A stretch of DNA of 64,000 nt. Source: Danio rerio. Lineage: Eukaryota; Chordata; Actinopteri; Cypriniformes; Danionidae. The position numbers and the translations under genes are program-made. Numbering within the stretch: the first letter of the stretch is position 1; each line of letters begins with the position of its first letter. The stretch covers positions 945,001 through 1,009,000 of the forward strand of contig NC_133194.1 of NCBI RefSeq assembly GCF_049306965.1. The letters are read 5' to 3'. This document shows, piece after piece, positions 13,093 to 24,000 of this stretch. The notes beneath the pieces are model-generated. The model searched no databases. It was not told the DNA's origin and worked only from the letters and a program-made list of their open reading frames with translations.

Positions 13093-13287
13093 AGGCTGAT
13101 CTACTGGGTGTGTGTGGCGTTCGGCAGCAGTGTTCGTGCTCTGGGGTTCTCTCTCTCCTTCCTGCCGTTGCTCGTCCTGCTGGGAGCAAACCTGTATTTC
13201 ATTGGCTCAGGGATCGGAAAGGAGGCGGTGTTTGATGTGGCTCCGCCCACCACAGCCCCGCCCCCGAAACAGAGATGGTGGGGCTGA
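9748..13287 (+). CDS. tmem79: Transmembrane protein 79 (mattrin)
   Basis: TMEM79 is a multi-pass MAPEG-like membrane protein of the trans-Golgi and lysosomal system; mammalian mattrin supports lamellar granule secretion in skin. Coding exons are 9748-9895 (acceptor at 9665), 9998-10261, 11097-11282, 11476-11698 and 13095-13287, giving 337 residues (human about 394). The N-terminal third is acidic and disordered (TDEDEDDDDDEDQQD), then His-Thr rich. Five hydrophobic segments follow from about residue 145. Family landmarks are RLVYTLRCAFFATIPIILG, the HYVRESLQLFLLYFLQLS helix, LRLVPLLTVIFVFGRLIYW and FSLSFLPLL. Two in-frame start codons exist (9748 and 9760); the second begins MAEVLIPEDE and is equally plausible. 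Introns 3, 4 and 5 (counting the leader intron as 1) are packed with CA repeats at their left and TG repeats at their right end. Identification is firm. Confidence 0.94.
10104..10230 (+). repeat. CA-repeat runs inside coding exon 3 of tmem79
   Basis: Three short CA-rich runs inside the exon are translated as His-Thr alternations (HTHTQTHV, IHTHTQTH, HTHTPP). They are in frame and lie in the disordered cytosolic region. The adjacent introns are full of the same repeat, so expansion of a microsatellite into coding sequence is likely. Confidence 0.8.
10262..11096 (+). repeat. CA-rich then TG-rich intron 3 of tmem79
   Basis: From the donor to about 10935 the intron is dominated by CA runs with a CA/CT block at 10353-10420. 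From 10996 to 11090 it is a long TG run reaching a few bases from the acceptor AG at 11096. No pyrimidine tract precedes the acceptor. Confidence 0.9.
11283..11475 (+). repeat. CA-rich then TG-rich intron 4 of tmem79
   Basis: This 193-base intron has CA runs from 11290 to 11435 and a TG run at 11454-11470 just before the acceptor TTTCAG. Confidence 0.88.
11699..13094 (+). repeat. CA-rich minisatellite and terminal TG run in intron 5 of tmem79
   Basis: From 11720 to about 12990 there are many copies of a roughly 50-60 base unit: a CA run, an ATATGCACTCTATACACATG core and a CTTATAA segment. A second variant with ACATGTGGGTGTACGTAC occurs at 12430-12810. The last 35 bases before the acceptor (13058-13094) are a TG run. 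Long reading frames through it encode only His-Thr or Cys-Val and are not genes. Confidence 0.9.
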
Positions 13288-13451
13288 AGATCAGATGATG
13301 ATACTCTGAACACTCAGATCCTTTATCTAATAACAGACACTGCTGGGTTTAATACAGACGCCACACTATGAAGACTGAAACAACTGCACTGAGAATATAT
13401 CACTCCACACATGAAGGAAAACACTGATTTTAACTATGAGGAACGCTTAAT

Positions 13452-15215
13452 TATTCGATTATTAGGGCTGTTAAACGATTAATCGCATATGAAATGAGTT
13501 TGTTTACATCATATGTAGTGTTTACTGTGTGCATTTATCAATATAAATACACATATGCATGTATATGCTGTATAATAGCCATGTATAGAACAGGTTTATT
13601 TACATGATGTACTGTTTAAATCATAGGTAAATACGTTTATATACATGTATGGAATATGTTTATATTCATGACTGATTTGCATAATATAAATATGTTAATA
13701 TTTTAAGTATATGCATGTATTTGTGTGTATTTATATACACAGTAGATGATTATATTATGTTAACTCAAACCCTGAACTTGAATATTTACTTATATTTAAA
13801 CTGAAGCCATAATTAAGCGTGTTTGTTTACATTAAATAAATAAGCATTAACAACATAAAAGCTTCATAAAACACTATAAAATTCCTAGAAACAATACAAA
13901 TATGATAAAAAATACTAATAAAAAATACAATAAAACTATTTTAAGCATCAAGTTGCCAAGGAATTACTTGTTTTAATTTTGTTTATGTACTAAAACACCA
14001 AATAAACTATATTTAATATTTGAATAATCTTAATTATGTTTTGCATTAATTCATATCAACATTTTAATCCCAAATTCTTCTTATATCTTAGAGAATGATG
14101 AGCTCATTACTGCTTTATTTTAGATTGTTTTCATGCAAAACTGAATTATATTTTAATTCTATATTTGTTCAGACTCGCTGTTGGATAATATCTGTATTTT
14201 CTTGTTTAGTTTTACAGTATTCTGACGTTGAATGTTTCAGACATGCAATTATCATCAATATTACACCGTTATATGGTACATATTATATTAATATTTTATA
14301 TCATCATGTCTGTATACAGTATATATATATAAAACTTCTGAATGTGTTTCTGAATAGAGGCTTCATGTTTGATTTGCATATTATAAATATGTTAATATTT
14401 AAAGTATATGCATGTATTTATGTGTATTTATAAACACAGTAGATGATTATATTATGTAAACACAAACCCTGAATTTGAATATTTACTTTTAATATTTACT
14501 TTTTGAAGCCGTAAGTAAGCATGTTTGTTTACATTAAATAAATAAGCAGTAAAAGCTACATAAAACAATACAAAATAGATATAAATATAAAAATAATACA
14601 ATAATACTACATAATAACAATTTTGATCATCAAGTTCCAGAGGAAATACTTATTTACTTTTTTAAGTTTTATGTACTAAAACACCAAATAAATTATATTT
14701 AATATTTGAACAATCTTAATTATGTTTTGCATTATTTCATATCAACATTTTCATCCCAAATTATTCTTAAATTTTTGACAATGATGAGCTCATTACTGCT
14801 TTATTTTAGGTTGCTATCATGCAAAACTTAATTTTATAATAATTCTATATTTACTTAGATGAACTTCTAGATAATATCTGTATTTTCTTGTTTAGTTTTA
14901 CAGTATTCTGATGTTGAATGTTTCAGACATGCAATAATCATCAATATTATACAGTTCTATGGTACATATTAATATTTAATATCATAATGTCTGTGTATAT
15001 ATAACGTCTGAATGTGTTTCTGAATAAATGTTTGATTTTCATAATATTAAAATGCTCATATTTTAAAGTATATGCATGTGTTTGGTGTATTTACATACAC
15101 GGTGGATGATTATATTATGTAAACACAAACCCTGAACTTGAATATTTACTTATATTTAAACTGAAGCCATAATTAAGCGTGTTTGTTTACATTAAATAAA
15201 TGAGCATTAGTGTTT
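13452..15215. repeat. Large AT-rich tandem duplication between tmem79 and glmp
   Basis: A segment beginning near ATATGCATGTATTTGTGTG recurs at about 13706, 14404 and 15066. A second landmark, ACTAAAACACCAAATAAA, recurs near 13989 and 14677. The unit is about 660-700 bases with a little over two copies. Its start (13452-13600) carries the widespread fish repeat with a TTAAACGATTAATCGC core. No gene is visible from 13288 to 15936. Confidence 0.8.
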
Positions 15216-15228
15216 AGTGTTTGATTCA

Positions 15229-15425
15229 CATTCATTCATTCATTTTCCTTCAGCTTAGTCTCTTTATTCATCAGTGGTTGCCAAGGCGGAATGAACCGCC
15301 AACTATTCTAGCATATGTTTTACACAGCGAATTCCCTTTCAGCTGCAACCTAGTTCCGGGAAACACCCATACACTCTCATTTACACACACACTCGTACAC
15401 ACCACTAAGCCACCGTGTCGCCTCG
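15229..15425 (-). mobile_element. DANA-type SINE, internally deleted
   Basis: The 3' end (CATTCATTTTCCTTCAGC, GAATGAACCGCCAACTATTC) and the 5' end (AAGCCACCGTGTCGCC) are both present. The middle is missing. Confidence 0.85.
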
Positions 15426-15936
15426 TTTGATTTACAGTGAACACAGAATCAATCAGAGAGTTCGTTCATTTATATAGAGGGAAAACGTTACAGCAGCGTG
15501 TCAGAAATCCATATTTACATGTCTATAAGTGCTGGAGACGATAACAAACACACATTTTAGAGTGGTTTTCTTTATAAACAGGGTGCAAATGAAATGTTTA
15601 CAAAATAAATCCCTGAGAAGTGCACTTGGTCATTAAATTAGCAAAACATTTGCATTCATTTCAATATCAAAGAGGAAATCAAGTTTAAAGGATTTAAAAT
15701 TGGCCTGATATCTGATTTGCATGTCTGAGAAATGATGTAAAAACAAAACAATATTAATTTGCATATTCATCCTGTGATCCAATAGCCAATCAGTATAAAA
15801 ATTCATTATGTAACGATCAAAAAGGCATCAGTAACTTGTGTGTGTGTGTTCGTTTTAATTGTCCAATCAGGAGTCAGCAGCCTCGTCGCTGATTGGCAGT
15901 GTGTGCGTGGGTGGGCAGGGCTTGTACCATGTGGCC

Positions 15937-18900
15937 TCAGTTGATTGGCTCGTATGCTGTTGACTGGGACGTCCTCTTGCGGACACAAACAAAGACTCCG
16001 CCCAGTATGATGAACACCAGCGGAGTGACCAGACCAACCGTGATGATGATGATGATTAATGGGGAGAACGAGTCTGATGGAGGATCACCCAAACCCATTA
16101 AAACCGTCCTGCGGAGGAGAGAAAACCTTTCATATTTAGTATCTCTTCATTTCAGGTGTGTCTGTTTAATGTTTAGAGTCTCTGGAAGTCAATTGTTAGT
16201 TTGAGGCTTTCAATTGTTTGTGTTTTTCAATTCAACCAATCATGTTACTTTGGGGTGGGGCTATCTGACCAATGAGAGACAAGAGAGTTCAGGAATGGTA
16301 AACATTCAGTATTAAAGCAGTAGTGTTTAAACCTGAATAAAAAACTGCTAAAATAGCTGTAGATCAATATAAAAAAAATATAAATATAAATAATGATAAT
16401 ATGGAATATACTTTTAATTTAATATATGAGCTACAAGACAACATTAGTAGACATTTTAAATATACAGTACAAATGATTTTCATAGCATAAATGAAAAAAA
16501 TCTAAGCAATAATGTTTATTATTATTAATATTATTTTTATAACATAAAAATATATTTAAATGTTTTTAAAATATCCAGTTGCAAATATAACAGTAATATA
16601 TACGCAATTATTTTTTCAATCAAATGTTATTTAAAAATATTTTTTTAAATCTTACTTTTGAGACAAAATGTATGTATGTGTGTATGTATGTGAGTGTGTG
16701 TGTGTCTTGATTTAACCAATCATGTTACTTTTGAGTGGGAACCGTAAACAGTCAGCACTCAGTATTAAAGAGGTATTTTTACTTGAATATCAACAGATAA
16801 AAACAGTACTTAAAGTTAATTCATGAATACATTAATAGTTATTTAGAATATAAAGTACATTTAATTTTTAAAGCATGATAGGAAAAAATATTTATTATTT
16901 TTTATTTTGTATTACATCGTATGTTTTATAATTATTTTAATTATTTTTAAAATCTTTTTGTAACATTTAACCAAATAAAAAGTGTTTTAAAATACCCCAT
17001 TACAAATATAGCAGTAATATATATGCAATTAATTTGAACTTTCATCATCTAAATAAAATTACACTTTAAATATTGCTAAAAATATCACAATTAATGTATT
17101 ATATGTGTATTAAATGTATAAAATAATGTGATTAATATAACACATTTTATTATTCACATTACTATATATATGTAATTTTTTATTGGCACGTGTGAGATGA
17201 AAGTAAATAATAAACCAAAATGTAATAATTATTTAATAATTATGTAACAACACAGTAATGTGGCCAGAAAAATTGTCTAAAACATTTATAGAATTTATTT
17301 TTAAATAATGTTTAACATTACTAAATCAGCTTACACTTTCTATTTTAACCAATTTTAGGCATTTAATAAGGCAGAAATAGCTCTTTTAAGTAATTATTCC
17401 AGTTTACCACATTTATCCCTCAAAGCATTGTTTTAAGTCTCTGAAATTTAATTATTAAAGTATTTAACCTTAAATAATTCTCTTTGCCAATTATTTCCCA
17501 GATGATGTTGAACAGATTCAGGAAATCTTCACAGTATTTCCTCTAATATTATTTCTTCTGGAGAAAGTCTGATTTGTTTTATTTGGGCTAGAATAAAAGC
17601 AGTTTTTAATTGTTTTAAAGTCATTTTAAGCTCAATATTATTGGCCCCTTCAGCAATATTAGTGTTGAATTGTCTCCAGAACAAACCACTGTTATACAAT
17701 GACTTGCCTAATTACCCTAACTTTACCCTAATTACCATAGTGAAGCCTTTACATGTCACTGTAAGCTGAACACTAGTGTCTTGAAGAATATCCAGTCTAA
17801 TATTATGTGCTGTCATCATGATGATGAGAAAATAAATCAGTTATTAGAGATGAGTTATTAACACTGTTATGATTGGAGATGTGCTGGGAAAATCTCTCCG
17901 TTAAACAGAAAATGAGAGTAAAATAATTCAGGAGGGCGCTCTCACTAAATAACTCAGTCTTGAACTGTAAGATGAATCTCTCACCAGCTGATGTATTTGG
18001 TGGCGTCGTAGAACACGGGGTCTTCAGCGAGGCCGAAGCTGATGTTGAGGCCGTAGATCCGAGTGTTGTGTGTGAAATAAGCCTGAATCACAGCAGATGG
18101 AGGTGTGCCGTTCACAAACACCAGCTCTGAGTGTCTGCAGGCGGTGGCGTCCTCGAACACGGGACGAGCTTTACGGTACGCCACCGGCTTCCACTGACTG
18201 AAACCCCACACACTGCTGGAGTTTACAGGAGACGACACCCACTCCGACACCTGCACACACACACACACACAGAGAAAGAGAGATCAGGCTTTCTTAAATA
18301 TAGCATAAAGTACATCCAGGAGGTTGTTATCACAGATTATTTCATGGCTGTGTGCAATACTTGTTCCTGATTGGTCAGTCTCAAGATTTCAAGGTATGTT
18401 ATTCCCAGATAACAACATCTGAATAACACACACTCATCCGTGAACTGAGAAACAGCGTCAGTGAATGTGTTCATCCATATCCTTACATCCACATTCATAT
18501 ATATATATATCTGTTCATGTTACGTTGTGCTTTATGACCATGTGGCGCCATCTAGTGTCTGAATAATGCGCAGGTTAGTGTATACTCCATCTGCTGTTTG
18601 TGTTTTTGACTGTTTGGCGCCATCTAGTGTCTGAATAATGCACAGGTTAGTGTATACTCCATCAGCTGTTTGTGTTTTTGACTGTTTGTCTCCATCTAGT
18701 GTCTGAATAATCCGCAGGTTAGTGTATACTCCATCAGCTGTTTGTGTTTTTGACTGTTTGTCTCCATCTAGTGTCTGAATAATGCACAGGTTAGTGTATA
18801 CTCCATCAGCTGTTTGTGTTTTTGACTGTTTGGCGCCATCTAGTGTCTGAATAATGCGCAGGTTAGTGTATGCTCCATCAGCTGTTTGTGTTTTTGACTG

Positions 18901-20201
18901 TTTGTCTCCATCTAGTGTCTGAATAATGCGCAGGTTAGTGTATACTCCATCAGCTGTTTGTGTTTTTGACTGTTTGTCTCCATCTAGTGTCTGAATAATC
19001 TGCAGGTTAGTGTATACTCCATCAGCTGTTTGTGTTTTTGACTGTTTGTCTCCATCTAGTGTCTGAATAATGCACAGGTTAGTGTATACTCCATCAGCTG
19101 TTTGTGTTTTTGACTGTTTGGCGCCATCTAGTGTCTGAATAATGCGCAGGTTAGTGTATACTCCATCAGCCGTTTGTGTTTTTGACTGTCTCCATCTAGT
19201 GTCTGAATAATGCACAGGTTAGTGTATACTCCATCAGCTGTTTGTGTTTTTGACTGTTTGGCGCCATCTAGTGTCTGAATAATGCGCAGGTTAGTGTATA
19301 CTCCATCAGCTGTTTTAGTTTCTGTTTAGCTTTTAATTAAAGAACTAATAAACTATTATTGGGAGAGTTTTAATTCTATAGAGTTAGAATTAAAATAAAA
19401 CAGTATTAAAACATATTTGTAAAACATAATTCTTCTGCTTCTCTAAATTGATTTAAACGGAACTGTTGAATTTATTTACAGTATTTAAGGCAAGTACATG
19501 ATAATAAACTGTAATTAAATGACCTGAAATGATAAAAGTAGTGCCTTTCATCCTTATTTTAAGCATAAGAGTTAATTATGTAAACATTTACACCCGCCTG
19601 TGTATAGAAGTACTGCTAGATTGTATGTTTTTTTTCTGGAATTGAATATAATAAGTGTTGAATATTCCCAGCGGATTCGTTTACCGTGGTTTTCTGCGAT
19701 TACCTTAAATATGGAGGGTGTGTACTCGTCGTCTATGGAGCTGCGCATGTCCACTCGGCTCTGGAACCCAGCGTCTCCAACAGACTGAAACTCCAGAATG
19801 AATCTAGAGTTATTTCCTCGCGGCGTCACTCCGTTTATCCACACGCGGAGCTGCGAGGAGTTGGCGTTATGAAGGAGACTCGGCCAGGCTTCATCACGAC
19901 CCTGAGACTCAAACACCGACACCTGAAACATACACACACACACACTTTTATATCCACCTATTAGAGCTGCACAATATTGGAAGAATCTGATATTGCCATA
20001 TTTTACTGCAATAAATATTGTGATATGTTTCGCCAGATGCTTGGAATAGCTCTATCTGATTGGTGTCTGGTGAGTCGTACAGTGTTTAGGCATAGAAATT
20101 GAATAATCACAATGCAAATTACTTAGGGTTGTCTCGTTTCTAGTATTCCTAGTCGAAATAATAAGTCAAAACTGTGATTTTTAAAAAAGACTAGTGGCAA
20201 A

Positions 20202-20264
<63 letters not shown>

Positions 20265-21011
20265 CTATAAAATAAGCTATAAAATATATATAAAAATACC
20301 TGTGCATGTGTGTACATGTCCACAGTGTGGTGTTTGCGGCTGCAGTTCCTCTCACCTGCAGACAGAGGGAGCCGTTGCTGAAGCTCTGGGTTTTCTCTCC
20401 TCCGCACAGCACCACTGTGTGCTCCGACTGGTTAAGGGTGGTGTTCAGCTCAGACCAGACGAAGTTCTGCAGCTCGTATGGAGGATAAAAGCTGGACTCT
20501 GCTGCTTTCTGTGGGTCTGCGGTGTTATTGACATCATCATATTCCCACAGCTGAAAGAGACAGACCACAGGGTTCAGTGTTCATATTTTATACTCATCAG
20601 TGTTTTAAAAACTCAATGGCAAAGATAGATTATACTTATGAGACAGACCACACTATCTGACTATTAATGATCGCAGTATTTGTTTACGTATTATTCCTTT
20701 ATACCAAAGGTCTCAAACTGGATTCCTGGAGGGCCGCAGCTCGGCACTGTTTTGCTTAAACCCTAATCAAACACAGCTGATCAACTAATCAAGGGCTGTT
20801 TCTCAATATGCATTCTTCAGGGATCCGGTGTCCTCGCGTAACGTCATCATCAACTGACAAAGTTCAGTTCCAAAACTCAAGACTGCAAGAACGGAGGACG
20901 TGTGAAAGTTACCGAATGTGTTCTTGATATCGAGGAATCACCGATGCAGACTTGAGCACAAAACTCACTCGAAGAGTCCCAGAAGTCATTGTGGATGAAT
21001 AAATTGTGGAT

Positions 21012-21050
<39 letters not shown>

Positions 21051-24000
21051 AAAACTTATTATAGTATTATAGTTATTATTATTATTTTATTATAGTTATA
21101 TTAAAGGTATTATTAGACATCAAATCCTAAAAAATATTTTTTTTCCCGTTTACACAACGATTGTTTTTGGTCTTAAAATTAACAGAATAAAGGTAGTCAG
21201 TCTGTCTTGAATCCAATTTCCAATCTGTGTTTTTTTTTGTCTTATCCTGAATCACTCCAGTGAGCCAATAATACATGTTTATATAAGGGCAGGGGTGTCC
21301 AAACTTGGACCTTGGAGCAGATTTTTGCTCCAACTTGCCTCAACTCACCTGCAAGGATGTTTCTAGAAAGCCTAGTAAGTAAGAACTTGATTAGCTAGCC
21401 CAGGTGTGTCTGATTGGGGTCTGAAACTAAACATTGCAGGACACCGGCCCAACAGGATCAAGTTTGGACGCCCCTGTATTAGGGACTAGTGTACATTTTT
21501 ACACTTGCTCACTGACTTACTCAACACTAGTGCACTGCAGTACTGTAGCACACGTTTATATTAGTGACTATTGTACATATTTAGGTCATGTCCACACAGA
21601 CACGGGTATTTTTATAAACAGTTTTCCCCGCTTTTATAAAAAAAAAAACTCTGTCCAAATGTAAACGCTTAAACGCACTGTGATGCATCTTCAGCACACT
21701 CCAAACCAACAGGGGGCGATTATGACACTTAATAATGGGTTCGCACCAAACAGGGAATTACGTTTTTTCACAAATAAATTGCATAGAAATCAATGCATAA
21801 GCGAGAACTGCTATTGGGATTACAGTACTGTGGCTGAACTATGCAAATTATGGGATGCATTTGCAGCAAATGTGCAGAATTTTGCCTCATTTGCATCTTC
21901 CATGTTTGGTGTGAACCCAGCTGTGTCAACCAATCAGAAAGGAGAAAACAGAACAAGTTGACATCATGAGGAGAAAACTCCAACTGTTTCATCACCATTA
22001 CCACACACTCTACCCAGAGTTATGGGCAATCTTCACCCTGGCTGGAGTTTTCAGAAAGCATCAGTTTCGGTCACCTTTCGTTTTCATGAGGACAAACTGT
22101 GTAAAAAAAAAAGTGTGAGTTTGAAAATACCCGTGTTCGTGTGAACACTAGTGCGCTGTCATACTATAATACATAATTACATTAGTGACTAGTGTGTATT
22201 TTCACACTCACTCACCCGTGTGAACACCAGTGCGCTGCTGTACGTGACGCTGCTCTCCGGCTCCACCCTCAGGCTGCCTGCTGAACTGCTGTTGATGAAC
22301 TCCGGCCAGTCCACCGTCACTGCAGAGCGAGTGCTGTTACTGTGCACCAGCAGCAGCGCTGGGGCTCCAGCGTTACACAGCACGAAGTGAAGCGTGTCGT
22401 TGTCCCCCAGACCCCGCAGGTGAACCAGACCCACCCCAGGAGGAAGAGAAAGAGGAGGCGCAAGACCAGGATTCAGCTCCACAGACACCTACAGAAAACC
22501 ACATATTACACTGACTGAATTATAGAAACTACAGTCAGGATCAGCTCTAAATACACCTTAAAAACACTAAATATACTGATATAGTCTGATTTCTGTAAAT
22601 TCAATCAATAATTTATATATATTGAGCACATGTAAAGGTTTCTAAATTTAATTTTTAACATGGTAAAAAGTGTATACTCATAAATATCCTCATTAATATG
22701 TGATCACTTTATATGTGTGTATTTATGTGTGTATTTATATAGCGCATTTATTGTGTATGACCATACACCCAAAGCGCTTCACAATCATGAGGGGGGGTCT
22801 CTCCACACCACCACCAGTGTGCAGCATCCACTTGGATGATGCGACGGCTGCCACAGGACAACGGCGCCAGTGCGCTCACCACACACCAGCTATTGGTGGA
22901 GTAGAGGGACAGTGATAGAGCCAATTCGGTAGAGAGGGGATGATTGGGAGGCCATGATGTTAAGGGCCGATAGAGGGACATTCAGAACTTTAGAATGTTT
23001 GATTAGAAAAATATACAATAAATGTTAATATATAATAATTGAAATAAAAACCAACATAAACATTAAAAATATCACTAAAAGAAATTTAAAAATGTAAACA
23101 TTGTAGTTTCTTTTAAGATGGCAGCTCTCATAACGCTCTCTGCATTTCCATAATGATGTGTATATGAAGAGTTCATATGCAAAAACCTCCAAATTACGCC
23201 TGAAAATTTCTTCTATGGGCATTTGTCACAAGCTCCTGTGTGTTTGTTCAGCAAATCGACTATTGTGGCAAAAATAGGTTATTTGCATTGCCTTTAAAGT
23301 GAACAAACTGAACAAAAATATTGGAGGCTGAGGGGAAAAAGCTCATTCTAGGAGACAATTTCAGATGGCACTCAGGTTTTTGCATCTGAACTCTTCATAT
23401 ATATATAATATAAATGTAATATTAATGATGAAAATGAATATAATATAAAAATATAAATGATGATTGTGTGTATAGCGTAAACAATGTATTTTGCAACAAC
23501 ACAAAATGAATAGAGCATAAAACTAAACTGTCCTCATGAAATAAAAAATGTATACAGTCAAATTCAATAAATAGTGTATAATACTTAATATACCTTTATA
23601 TTAAATGTATTAAACATTAAGTGTACTCTGACCCTTCTCAGCCTGGAATATAACAGTATACAGAAGTATTCACTCTCTGAGCAACAAAGAAACTAGCAAA
23701 TAAAGTTAAATACCACTCGAGAAGTGCTTGTAGTTTCGCATTGAATTGTAAATGTGGCCATTTAAGTTAACTATTTACAATACAGAACTAAATTTACATT
23801 GCAAAGATAGCACAGTAGTGATTCTGACAGGCTTCTTTTTTTAAATACATGATTTTTAACATGTAAACTGCTTTGGTATATGCAGAGAACATGCATAAAG
23901 TGAATAAATAAATAAAAGTTTTGATAAAATAAAATTGAAAGGCCCTCTTAATGTATAAAAAATATATTACAATAATAAGTTGAACATAATTTAGCATCTT

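Noticed and set aside
11893-13287. A 464-codon open frame rich in His-Thr
   Set aside because: It is a translation of CA minisatellite in tmem79 intron 5 that happens to run in frame into the last true exon.
14095-14433. A 112-codon open frame between tmem79 and glmp
   Set aside because: It lies in the AT-rich tandem duplication, the other copy does not keep the frame, and it resembles no protein.
18532-19215. A 227-codon open frame on the minus strand with a repeating YTNLRIIQTLDG motif
   Set aside because: It exists only because the minisatellite unit (72 bases) is a multiple of three. It lies in a glmp intron between two well-supported exons.
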